From Microbacteriaceae bacterium (lineage in GTDB: Bacteria > Actinomycetota > Actinomycetes > Actinomycetales > Microbacteriaceae): DNA of 64,000 nucleotides. The stretch is from the NCBI GenBank assembly GCA_031177985.1, contig JAPSJW010000001.1, forward strand, positions 496,001 to 560,000. The letters are read 5' to 3'. Below, piece after piece: positions 51,121 to 58,559 of the stretch. Under the pieces are notes generated by a model that was not told the DNA's origin, did no database searches, and saw nothing but the letters and a program-made list of their open reading frames with translations. The position numbers were made by a program, and so were the translations under genes. Numbering within the stretch: the stretch's first letter is position 1; every line of letters starts with the position of its first letter.

Positions 51121-51428
51121 GCTGTCGCCTCCTTGGTAGCGCCCTTGGCGAGTGCATTCCTCGACCTTGCTTCTTGAAGAGCGGCTTCAATCGCCCGACG
51201 CCCGTCGTCGGTGATCGAGTAGAGACGTCGACGCGGCCCCTGAGTATCGGAGTCGTCCCAGCTTGCGACGACCCAGCTGTAGCCCTCGAGCCGGGCGAGC
51301 ATCGGATATACGGTCCCGCTCGGCAACCCGGTCTGCTTGCAGAGCAGGAGGCCCCACACCGGCTCGTCGGCCGCCAGTAGTTGTTCGAGCACGAGTTCCG
51401 TTGGACGGGTCATTCTTCGGGGCGACAT
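51117..51428 (-). CDS. PadR family transcriptional regulator
   Basis: A 103-aa winged-helix protein with TELVLEQLLAADEPVWGLLLCKQTGLPSGTVYPMLARLEGYSWV, then a short C-terminal dimer helix. TAGAAT lies 6 nt before the ATG, so translation is likely leaderless (start 51428; ATG 51413 is an alternative). It probably represses itself and the coupled membrane gene. Confidence 0.87.
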   Translation of the reverse strand: MSPRRMTRPTELVLEQLLAADEPVWGLLLCKQTGLPSGTVYPMLARLEGYSWVVASWDDSDTQGPRRRLYSITDDGRRAIEAALQEARSRNALAKGATKEATA

Positions 51429-51515
51429 ATGGTTATTCTACATAGGTAGGCTAAAAAACGCCCCTTTCAGTGAGGCTTGGCTACCAGTTGCAGAGCGTGT
51501 AGAACTTTTGCCCAG

Positions 51516-51724
51516 GGCTGCTCGCGGGCGGTCGGCGCTACCGCGGACACCTTGCCTTCTCGGCGCTGCTGCGGATGCAGCCGCGTGTCGCTCTGCGGTT
51601 CGCGGGATGGATGCTCGCTACGCCGCCCTTCTCATGGGCCGCGATGGTGGTCTACGCGTTGGTGGCCCGGTTCCGGCACCGGCTGCCCGGGGGGACCCCC
51701 GCATGCGCGATGCCGCGGCGGTGA
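51516..51724 (+). pseudogene. Truncated second copy of the DCC gene 3' end
   Basis: The reading frame equals the C-terminal 69 residues of the protein at 47256 (GGRRYRGHLAFSALLRMQPRV onward) with four nucleotide changes. It lacks any start codon and the DCC motif, so it is a remnant, not a gene. Confidence 0.9.
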
Positions 51725-51745
51725 GATGACGGCTGCCGGAAAGGC
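51516..51745. repeat. 230-bp direct repeat, right copy
   Basis: 98.3% identical to 47422-47651 (226 of 230). It extends 21 bp past the pseudogene stop and ends at AAGGC, 8 bp before the stop of the next gene (51753, minus strand). The 324-bp gap 51429-51752 holds only this repeat and the PadR promoter. Confidence 0.95.
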
Positions 51746-51752
51746 CTCCGTA

Positions 51753-52124
51753 TCAAGGCGTCTCCACGGGAGGGCGGTAAGCGGAGGCGCTGGCCGCGAC
51801 CGCTCCTGATGCGCCCGCGACCATCCACCCGAGTGTCGACAGGAGCAGCAAGCCGGTGTAGTCCGGGCTGTGCGGTCTCTTAATCAATTCCCCTCGCTCT
51901 GTGACGTGCCAGCACACCAACTGGAGGGGGAGAAGGGTGATCTCGCCCTGGGATTGCACATCGTTCAGTCCCACGGAGTCTGGAGCGCTGTTCATGCAGC
52001 GGTAGTCCGCTTCCGCTCCCCGGAAGGGAAACAGGACGAGGGCGACGATCGCTGCAGAACTCGTGACGGCGATCGCAGTCGCCACCGCGGTCGCCAGGAC
52101 AGCTCGTCGCGCGAAGGTTCGCAT
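51753..52124 (-). CDS. Membrane protein of unknown function
   Basis: A 123-aa protein with a basic N terminus and two hydrophobic segments (VLATAVATAIAVTSSAAIVALVLF and GLLLLSTLGWMVAGASGAVAA) that flank a loop with two Cys (RCMNS and LVCWH). The ATG has an AGGAGGT site. It is next to the right direct repeat. Confidence 0.6.
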   Translation of the reverse strand: MRTFARRAVLATAVATAIAVTSSAAIVALVLFPFRGAEADYRCMNSAPDSVGLNDVQSQGEITLLPLQLVCWHVTERGELIKRPHSPDYTGLLLLSTLGWMVAGASGAVAASASAYRPPVETP

Positions 52125-52385
52125 CGGCACCTCCTGAATCCACTCCGTCTCGATCGAACCTAGCGGGACAGGGAGGATCGGACCGCTCAGGCGTCCGCGA
52201 CCGACCTTCACGCTCACCTGCGAGCCACGACCGGGCGTCGGCGCTTCGAGCTCCAGCTGGAATCCGTGCGTCGTCCCAGCACAAGCGTCCGAATCCTTCA
52301 CCGGCGCTCATTGCTGGTGACGCGGCGAATACCAACCGCGCAGATCGGACGTTCATCGATGGTTTCCTGCCGAGGCCGGACAACC

Positions 52386-52404
52386 TATACCCCTTGGGGG
52401 TATA
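52386..52404. promoter_or_regulatory. CsoR-family operator candidate 1
   Basis: TATACCCC-TTG-GGGGTATA has perfect 8-bp arms, the TACCC/GGGTA type bound by CsoR-family repressors. It lies 51 bp before the MFS start. The gene-free stretch 52125-52448 (324 bp) holds this pair and no other feature I can support. Confidence 0.7.
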
Positions 52405-52417
52405 CATAACCCGGACC

Positions 52418-52434
52418 TATACCCCACGGGGGTA
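52418..52434. promoter_or_regulatory. CsoR-family operator candidate 2
   Basis: TATACCCC-ACG-GGGGTA repeats operator 1 with 6-bp matching arms, 32 bp away between centres (about three helix turns), between operator 1 and the MFS gene. Confidence 0.65.
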
Positions 52435-52454
52435 CCCGGACGAAAGGAATGACA

Positions 52455-53882
52455 GTGAATACCTCCCCGGCACCAGCGGCGTCGCGATGGTGGGGGCTCG
52501 CGCTCATCGCGGCCGCCCAGTTCGTCGTCATCATGGACACCTCGATCATCGGGGTGGCTCTTCCCGACATTCAGCGCGAGCTCGGGTTCACTCCGGAGTC
52601 GCTGTCCTGGGTGTTCAACGCCTATGTCATCGCCTTCGGCGGTCTGCTGCTGCTCGGCGGGCGTCTCTCCGACGCATTCGGCGCCCGGAGAGTGTTCGTC
52701 GCGGGTTGGCTGCTTCTCCTAGCGGGATCGGTCATCGCCGGCGCGGCGAGCTCAGTGGCGGTGGAGATCACCGGCCGGGTGGTGCAGGGTGCCGGTGCGG
52801 CGCTGATCGCTCCGGCAGCGCTCACACTGCTGATGGTGCTGTTCGGCGGCACCGCGCAGCTGCCGCGGGCGTTCGCGATCTACGGTGCGGCGGCACCGCT
52901 CGGCGGCACTGCAGGCGTGTTCCTCGGCGGTGTGCTCACCGAGTTCGCCAGCTGGCCGTGGGTCTTCTACGTCACCATCCCGATCGCGGCGTTGGCCATC
53001 ATCCTCGCCCCGGTCGTGCTGCCTGCAGTGCCGGGCTCTCGCTCCGGGATCGATGTGGTCGGCGGAGCGACGGTGACCCTCGGGCTCGCCGCTCTGGTCT
53101 ACGGCATCGTCCGTGCTCCTGAGGCGGGGTGGCTGTCGGCCGAGGTGGTGACTGCTGTGATCGCTGGAGTCGTACTGCTGGCCGTATTCGTTCTCGCGCA
53201 GGCTCGTTCCCGGAGTCCTCTGCTGCGTCTCGGGATCTTCCGTGCTCCGCAGCTCGGCGCTGCAAACGTCGCTCAGCTGCTGCTGGGCGGCGCGTGGGTG
53301 CCGATGTGGTTCTTCCTGAACCTGTACCTGCAGAACATCCTCGGTGCCGGACCGTTCGCCGCCGGCGCCGCGCTCCTGCCGATGACCGTGCTGATCGTCG
53401 TGGGGATGATCGGGATCGCCCCGCGCCTGCTCGCGCGGTTCGGGGTGAAGCCGCTGGTGGTGACCGGCTTGCTGCTCCTCGCGGCGGGGCTCGTCGGACT
53501 CGCTCTGGCGCGTCCCGACGGCAGCTACGCCGTCGACGTGCTCCCCGCGTCGCTGGTCGCGGCGCTCGGGATGGCTCTCGCGTTCGTGCCGTCGCTCGGA
53601 ACCGCCATCAGCGCCGCGAACCCGGAGGAGACGGGGACCGCTTCAGGGCTGGTGAACACGAGCTACCAGATCGGGTCCGCTCTCGGGCTCGCCGTCTTCA
53701 CTGCGGTGGCCTCCGCGGTCACCGGCAGCTCGAACACGCCGGGAGCGTTGGACGGCGGCTACGGTGCCGCGTTCCTCGGCGCAGCAGGGGTCGCCGTTGC
53801 CGGAGCGGTGATCGCCGCGGCGACCTTCGGCAGGACCCGGAGCGCCGACAGGGCGCCGAACAAGGAATCCGTGTCCGCCTGA
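52455..53882 (+). CDS. MFS exporter, DHA2-type
   Basis: The 475-aa protein has 14 hydrophobic helices. It shows the family-A motif LLGGRLSDAFGARRVF, motif C-like GAAAPLGGTAGVFLGGVL and the typical N-terminal VVIMDTSIIGVALPDIQRELG. It exports drugs or toxic small molecules by proton antiport. I chose GTG 52455 with AAAGGA 6 nt upstream; ATG 52449 is too close to that site. Two CsoR-type palindromes precede it, and a hairpin terminator follows. Confidence 0.9.
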   Translation: MNTSPAPAASRWWGLALIAAAQFVVIMDTSIIGVALPDIQRELGFTPESLSWVFNAYVIAFGGLLLLGGRLSDAFGARRVFVAGWLLLLAGSVIAGAASSVAVEITGRVVQGAGAALIAPAALTLLMVLFGGTAQLPRAFAIYGAAAPLGGTAGVFLGGVLTEFASWPWVFYVTIPIAALAIILAPVVLPAVPGSRSGIDVVGGATVTLGLAALVYGIVRAPEAGWLSAEVVTAVIAGVVLLAVFVLAQARSRSPLLRLGIFRAPQLGAANVAQLLLGGAWVPMWFFLNLYLQNILGAGPFAAGAALLPMTVLIVVGMIGIAPRLLARFGVKPLVVTGLLLLAAGLVGLALARPDGSYAVDVLPASLVAALGMALAFVPSLGTAISAANPEETGTASGLVNTSYQIGSALGLAVFTAVASAVTGSSNTPGALDGGYGAAFLGAAGVAVAGAVIAAATFGRTRSADRAPNKESVSA

Positions 53883-53887
53883 CACCG

Positions 53888-53918
53888 AAGGGGTGCCGTC
53901 TTCAGGGCGGCACCCCTT
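53888..53918 (+). terminator. Hairpin terminator of the MFS gene
   Basis: AAGGGGTGCCG and CGGCACCCCTT form an 11-bp perfect stem with a 9-nt loop 5 bp after the stop, ending in TTCATC. It is between convergent MFS and HxlR genes and can serve both. Confidence 0.8.
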
Positions 53919-53966
53919 CATCACCGGGGAACCGGGGGAGTATGCGAGACGGTGCGGCCGTGGCGC

Positions 53967-54338
53967 TCAGGCCACCGCATCGGCCTTCTCGCGAGCCGCG
54001 ACGATGTGCCCGGCGTTCTCCTCCGACCACGAGCGCATCACCTGGATCGCGCTCAGCAGCGACTCGCCGAGCCTCGTCAGCCGGTACTCGACGCGCGGCG
54101 GCATCTCGGCGAAGGTCTCGCGGCTGACCAGCCCGTCGCGCTCGAGGGCACGCAGCGTCTCGGTGAGCACCTTCGGTGTGATGAGCCCCACGTCGTGACG
54201 CAGCTCGGTGAAGCGGCGCACCCCGCGCTGCCCTAGGGCGAGCAGCACGAACAGGGTCCACTTCTCGCCGATGCGGCTGAGCACGAGCCTGCTGGGGCAG
54301 TTCGGGTCGAGCGCGTCGTACGGCACGTTGCTTCCCAT
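53967..54338 (-). CDS. HxlR family transcriptional regulator
   Basis: A 123-aa winged-helix protein with Cys14 (NCPSRLVLSRIGEKWTLFVL) and the HxlR core RRFTELRHDVGLITPKVLTETLRALERDGLV. The conserved Cys is often redox-sensitive. It is divergent from the epimerase gene at 54418 and likely regulates it. Confidence 0.88.
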   Translation of the reverse strand: MGSNVPYDALDPNCPSRLVLSRIGEKWTLFVLLALGQRGVRRFTELRHDVGLITPKVLTETLRALERDGLVSRETFAEMPPRVEYRLTRLGESLLSAIQVMRSWSEENAGHIVAAREKADAVA

Positions 54339-54417
54339 GGGGTAACCAGCTTCCGTTGAAGTGTTTGGTATCCGATCCATACTATTGCGCCCGACCAGGA
54401 ACGGAAGGGACAGACAG

Positions 54418-55281
54418 ATGAAGGTATTGCTGACAGGCGCCTCCGGCTACATCGGCTCGGCGGTGCTGCGAGCGCTCGTGGCCGACGGTGCGGAGGTCGA
54501 CGCGGTCGTGCGCTCCGAGAGCGCCGCACAGTCGGTGCGCGCGGCCGGCGGCTCGCCGGTGCTGCACGACGTCACGGACACCGCGTGGCTCACCGAGCGA
54601 CTTCGGGGAGCGGATGCGGCCATCCACACCGCGAGCCCGCAGGACGGGTCGAGCGCGGCGTTCGACGACGCGGTGCTCGACGCGGTGATGGCTGCGTTCT
54701 CCGGCACGGCGAAGCCGTTCGTGCACACCGGGGGCGTGTGGAGCTTCGGCGACGGCACGGACATCACCGAGCAGAGCGCAGTGCGGCCCCCGGCGCTCAC
54801 CGCGTGGCGTGCGGAGCGTGAGCGCCGCATCCTCAGCTCGGGGATGCGCGCCTCGGTGATCGCTCCCGCGATCGTCTACGGATACGGCCGCGGGCTCTCC
54901 GCTTTCATCACGGATGCTCCGCGCGACGCCGACGGCGCATGGCTCGCTCTCGGTACGGGCGAGCAGCACTGGACCACGGTGCACGTCGATGACCTCGCTG
55001 AGCTGTATCTCGCAGTGCTGAAGTCCGCACCCGGTGGCGAGACCTACATCGGCGCCAGCGGCCAGAACCCGACCGTGTTCGAGCTCACCCGGGCAGCGGC
55101 GGGACACGACGCCACCGTGCGCGCCGAGGGCGCAGACGCGACCACTGCCCGGCTGGGCGCTTTGGCCGAGGCGCTGCTGCTCGACCAGCAGGCATCGGGC
55201 GAGCGCGCCAGGCGCGAGTTCGGCTGGCAGCCCAGCCGACCGAGCCTGCTCGAGGAGCTCGGCGCAGTGCTGACCGTCTGA
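54418..55281 (+). CDS. NAD(P)-dependent epimerase/reductase
   Basis: A 287-aa protein with KVLLTGASGYIGSAVLRAL as the NAD(P) site and SVIAPAIVYGYG. It is of the extended-SDR / NmrA-like type acting on small carbonyls. The ribosome site AAGGGA is 8 nt upstream. It is divergent from HxlR, in the known HxlR-oxidoreductase layout. Confidence 0.85.
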   Translation: MKVLLTGASGYIGSAVLRALVADGAEVDAVVRSESAAQSVRAAGGSPVLHDVTDTAWLTERLRGADAAIHTASPQDGSSAAFDDAVLDAVMAAFSGTAKPFVHTGGVWSFGDGTDITEQSAVRPPALTAWRAERERRILSSGMRASVIAPAIVYGYGRGLSAFITDAPRDADGAWLALGTGEQHWTTVHVDDLAELYLAVLKSAPGGETYIGASGQNPTVFELTRAAAGHDATVRAEGADATTARLGALAEALLLDQQASGERARREFGWQPSRPSLLEELGAVLTV

Positions 55282-55285
55282 GGCA

Positions 55286-55316
55286 AGTGAGGGGAGCCGA
55301 GCCGGCTCCCCTCACT
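55286..55316. terminator. Bidirectional hairpin terminator
   Basis: AGTGAGGGGAGCC and GGCTCCCCTCACT form a 13-bp perfect stem with a 5-nt loop, 4 bp after the epimerase stop. It overlaps the stop of the minus-strand gene (55312), so it can end both. Confidence 0.8.
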
Positions 55317-56676
55317 CCCAGACGATGCCGAAACCGACAAAGCTCTGCACGACGGATGCCGTTCCGATGTCGACGAGCACCGTGGTCACGGTCGTCGACT
55401 GCGGGTCGATCGCGTAGCCGTCGGTCACCGACGCCTCGATGTCGGGCACGACGAGCACCGCCGCGTACTGCCCGTTCGGCGAGACCGAGACGTCGAGCAC
55501 GACACCCGCCTCGCCCGCCGGTTCGTAGAGCGCCCTGCCCTCGCTACCGTCGTCGAGCACGACGAGGCTCTCGAACCGGTTGTCCTCCGCGAGGTAGCGC
55601 AGCGTCTGGTGCACGCGCGACCCGTTCCACAGCTCCTGCGAGCCTCCGTCGACCAGCTCCACGCCGTCGACGAGCGACAGCTCAGTGCGCACGCGGTCGC
55701 CGGATTCGAGGTCGAGCCGCATCGGTCCCAGCAGATCCTCGACCTCCAGCGACTCCCCGTCGAGGGCGAGCCGGCCGAGCTCGGCGAACTCGCCGAGCGG
55801 CCCCACGGTTCCGGTCGCGAGGTCGACGACCACGACCGTCTGGTCGCGCTGCTGGGCGATGAGCAGATCGCTGCGCGGCATCCGCAGCCACCTCGGCGCC
55901 TGCAGCGGCTGGCCGTCGAGGCCGAGCACGGGCGTGACGACCCGATCGCCCGCGAGATCGAGGGTGAAGACGTGCGACTCGTAGGCGCGCCCCGGCGGCT
56001 CGGTGGCGCTCGTGAACGAGAACACGAGCGTGCTGCCCTCCGTCACCCCGGCGAGGGCCTCGATGCGCCCGGGCTCGGGCAGGTTGACGGCCTGCGCATT
56101 CCCGTCGGCGGCGACGGTGCGCAGCACGCTCGTGCCGTCGTCCGCGAGCTCCACGACGGCCAGCGCGCCGCCGACCGGGGCGAATGTCTGGATGCGGTCG
56201 GCCGTGTACAGCTCGGCGGTCTCGTCGGCGCCGACCGAAGTGCTGAGGATGCGGTCGGTGTCCTCGCCGCGGCGCAGGTAGCTGAAGGCGAGCGCCGGTG
56301 TCGTGAACGAGTGCTCGAAGACGCTCTCGCCCGAGCCCGCTCCGCGCACTCCGGCGACGGTCACTGTGTACTCGGTTCCGGCGCGGAGGGGCTCGGCGAA
56401 GGAGAGCGTGAGCACTCGGTCGTCTGTACTGACCCGCACCGCAGCGGCGGGAGCGATCTCGACCTGCTCGTCGGCGACCTCGGTGATCGGGCCGTTCGCG
56501 AACATCCGCAGCGAGCTCGGGTACTGCACGGCCGCCGCGGCGTCGATCGAGGCGTCCGCGAGCTTCGGCCCCTGCAGCCACACCGCAGCGCCTAGACCGA
56601 CGGATGCGGCGAGCAGCCCTGCGACGACGAGAGCGAACGGACGGCGGAAGCGCGAGTCAGAAGAGGTACGGCTCAT
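55312..56676 (-). CDS. Membrane-anchored beta-propeller-like protein with Ig-like domain
   Basis: The 454-aa protein has one N-terminal membrane helix (FALVVAGLLAASVGLGAAVWL). An Ig-like domain follows around residues 45-115 (EYTVTVAGVRGAGSGESVFEHSFTTP, Big_5-like), then many short beta repeats, each holding a Val/Leu-rich stretch (VVVDLATGTVGPLGE; LVVLDDGSEG). This looks like a beta-propeller. It overlaps the upstream gene by 20 bp. Function unknown. Confidence 0.6.
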   Translation of the reverse strand: MSRTSSDSRFRRPFALVVAGLLAASVGLGAAVWLQGPKLADASIDAAAAVQYPSSLRMFANGPITEVADEQVEIAPAAAVRVSTDDRVLTLSFAEPLRAGTEYTVTVAGVRGAGSGESVFEHSFTTPALAFSYLRRGEDTDRILSTSVGADETAELYTADRIQTFAPVGGALAVVELADDGTSVLRTVAADGNAQAVNLPEPGRIEALAGVTEGSTLVFSFTSATEPPGRAYESHVFTLDLAGDRVVTPVLGLDGQPLQAPRWLRMPRSDLLIAQQRDQTVVVVDLATGTVGPLGEFAELGRLALDGESLEVEDLLGPMRLDLESGDRVRTELSLVDGVELVDGGSQELWNGSRVHQTLRYLAEDNRFESLVVLDDGSEGRALYEPAGEAGVVLDVSVSPNGQYAAVLVVPDIEASVTDGYAIDPQSTTVTTVLVDIGTASVVQSFVGFGIVWE

Positions 56677-57436
56677 CCGGCTCCTCGACGATCTCGACCC
56701 CGTCGGGGACCACGGCGAGGGCGGCGTCACTCGCCGGGCTCGGGTTCGACGCGAACTCGCCCTCGACATGCACCCAGTCGTCGGGCGACAGCTCGTCGGC
56801 CCAGCCCTCCTGATACACCGGCACGCCGACCGGCTGGGCGTCGACGGCGCAGCAGGTGATCATGAAGCGCGAGACATAGAACACGTTCTCAGGGTCGGCC
56901 GGGTCGGGGGTGACGAAGCCGACGACGTCGACCGTGCGGTCGGCGAAGACAGCCGGGTCCGACGACTGACGCAGCAGCGACGACCAGTCGAGTACTGTGA
57001 ACCCCGCCGACACGTCAGGGGCGGCGGCGGAGAGCTCGGTCGCGTCCGGGCCCTCGACGTTCGCCGGGGTGCCCGTGATGTCGCGCTGCGCGGCGGTCGT
57101 GCTCGACAGGGTCGCCGGGGGAGCGGCCACGAGCGCGAGGGCGACGAGCCCCACCGCGGTCGCGCCGACGATCCGCGGCCAGCGTCGCCCCCCGGCGTGG
57201 TCGTCATGGTCGTCATGGTCGTCGTGGTCGCCATGGTCTTCGTGCCCGTCGCCGCGGACGAGCACGAGCGCGGCGACGCACAGTACGAGCCCGACGGCGG
57301 CGAGCACCGCGGTGAAGACGACGTAACGCGGGTGGATGTAGAGGATCAGGTCGCCGCTGATGGCCAGCCACAGGGTCGCGACACAGGTGATCGCGGTGAG
57401 CAGCAGGCCCGAGCGTCCGGCGAGGTCACGAGACAA
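56657..57436 (-). CDS. TIGR03943 family membrane protein with His-rich loop
   Basis: A 259-aa protein with two N-terminal helices, a His/Asp-rich loop (residues about 64-80), a third helix and a C-terminal domain with FYVSRFMITCCAVDAQPVGVPVY, the mark of the TIGR03943 group. It accompanies DUF318 permeases, as here. It begins at a TTG codon with GGGGGT upstream and overlaps the permease stop by 11 bp. Metal sensing or delivery is a guess. Confidence 0.78.
   Translation of the reverse strand: MSRDLAGRSGLLLTAITCVATLWLAISGDLILYIHPRYVVFTAVLAAVGLVLCVAALVLVRGDGHEDHGDHDDHDDHDDHAGGRRWPRIVGATAVGLVALALVAAPPATLSSTTAAQRDITGTPANVEGPDATELSAAAPDVSAGFTVLDWSSLLRQSSDPAVFADRTVDVVGFVTPDPADPENVFYVSRFMITCCAVDAQPVGVPVYQEGWADELSPDDWVHVEGEFASNPSPASDAALAVVPDGVEIVEEPDEPYLF
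57197..57244. repeat. 9-bp tandem repeat coding the His-Asp loop
   Basis: Five imperfect units of the ATGGTCGTC type encode the minus-strand HDD-repeat. Slippage here would change the number of His residues. Confidence 0.6.
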
Positions 57437-58442
57437 GGTTGACCCCCAACCCGATGGCGAGGCAGGCGAGCGCGACGACGCCCGAGATCTGCGCGAGGGT
57501 GCGCGGCGTGAAGGTCGTGCGCAGCAGAGCGAGCATCTTCACGTCGACGATCGGCCCCAGCAGCAGGAACGCCACGATGCCACCGGGGAGGAACGACGAG
57601 GCGAACGGCAGCACGAAGAAGGCGTCGACGCTCGAGCACACCGAGATGACGATCGCGAGCGCCATCATCGCGAGCACCGACAGCACCGGATGCGTGCCGA
57701 GCGCCAGCAGCACGTCACGCGGCACCGCCACCTGGATCGCACCGGCGACGAGCGCGCCGAGGAAGAGCGCAGGCAGCATGGAGGCTGTCTCGTGCTGGAA
57801 GATGCCGAGCGCGCGGCCGGCCCGGCCGCCGGACTCGGAGTGCGGCATCCGGCACTCGGCGGCGAAGCGGTCGGTCAACAGGCGCTCGGGCTCGGGGTGC
57901 CGGCTGTAGAGCCACGCGACGAGGTTCGCGATCAGGAAGCCGCCGACGAGACGCACGACGAGGATGCCGTCGTCGAATCCGAACGCCTGGTGCGTCGTGA
58001 TGATCGTGACCGGGTTGATGATCGGGGCGGCCAGCAGGAAGGCGAAGCTGTCGCTGACCGGCACTCCGCGCAGCATCAGGCCGCGGGCGAAGGGGACATT
58101 GCCGCACTCGCAGACCGGGAAGACGACCCCGAGCAGGGAGAGCACGATGCGGCGCGGAACGGGTGCCGACGGCAGCACGCGGGAGATCCACGCGTCCTTC
58201 ACCCACACCTGCACGACGAGCGAGAGCAGCACGCCGAGCAGCACGAACGGCAGCGACTCGATGATGACGCTCAGCGTGAAGGTGATGAGGTCGCTCAGCA
58301 GGTCGGGCAGGTCGACGTCCGCGCCGCCGGTGACGATGCGCACGGCGAGCAGCGCCGCGACGATGCCGAGTGCGACCACGGCGAGGCGGCCGCGCGAGGG
58401 GCGGCGGACCGGGCGCGCGGGAGCAGGGGCGGTCCGTGTCAC
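57426..58442 (-). CDS. DUF318 (ArsP-type) permease
   Basis: A 338-aa protein with about eight helices and the conserved FPVCECGNVPFARGL and APIINPVTIITT motifs. Relatives export organoarsenicals or act in other metal or anion transport. It is coupled to the TIGR03943 gene by overlap. The GTG start follows TAGGCT by 7 nt (leaderless pattern), and a palindrome overlaps the promoter. Confidence 0.85.
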   Translation of the reverse strand: MTRTAPAPARPVRRPSRGRLAVVALGIVAALLAVRIVTGGADVDLPDLLSDLITFTLSVIIESLPFVLLGVLLSLVVQVWVKDAWISRVLPSAPVPRRIVLSLLGVVFPVCECGNVPFARGLMLRGVPVSDSFAFLLAAPIINPVTIITTHQAFGFDDGILVVRLVGGFLIANLVAWLYSRHPEPERLLTDRFAAECRMPHSESGGRAGRALGIFQHETASMLPALFLGALVAGAIQVAVPRDVLLALGTHPVLSVLAMMALAIVISVCSSVDAFFVLPFASSFLPGGIVAFLLLGPIVDVKMLALLRTTFTPRTLAQISGVVALACLAIGLGVNLVS

Positions 58443-58443
58443 G

Positions 58444-58458
58444 GCTTAGAGCCTAAGC
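58444..58458. promoter_or_regulatory. Palindrome over the DUF318 permease promoter
   Basis: GCTTAG-AGC-CTAAGC contains the predicted -10 TAGGCT (minus strand). A repressor here would block transcription. The regulator is unknown. Confidence 0.5.
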
Positions 58459-58509
58459 GGCGGGGCCTGCCGCGCCTGACGGTGAGCCGCGAGTCGCCCG
58501 GCCGACAGA

Positions 58510-58550
58510 CGGATGCCGGGGCCGCCCTCGTGAGGCGACCCCGGCATCCG
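58510..58550 (-). terminator. Terminator of the anchored-repeat operon
   Basis: CGGATGCCGGGG and its complement form a perfect 12-bp stem around a 17-nt loop that can pair again (CGCC with GGCG). It is 10 bp after the stop of the surface protein at 58560, in the right direction for the minus-strand operon. Confidence 0.85.
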
Positions 58551-58559
58551 TTGCGGGTG

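Noticed and set aside
51429-51752. The 230-bp repeat as an insertion sequence
   Set aside because: No terminal inverted repeats, transposase or target duplication; it is the end of a known gene, so a duplication or integration event explains it better.
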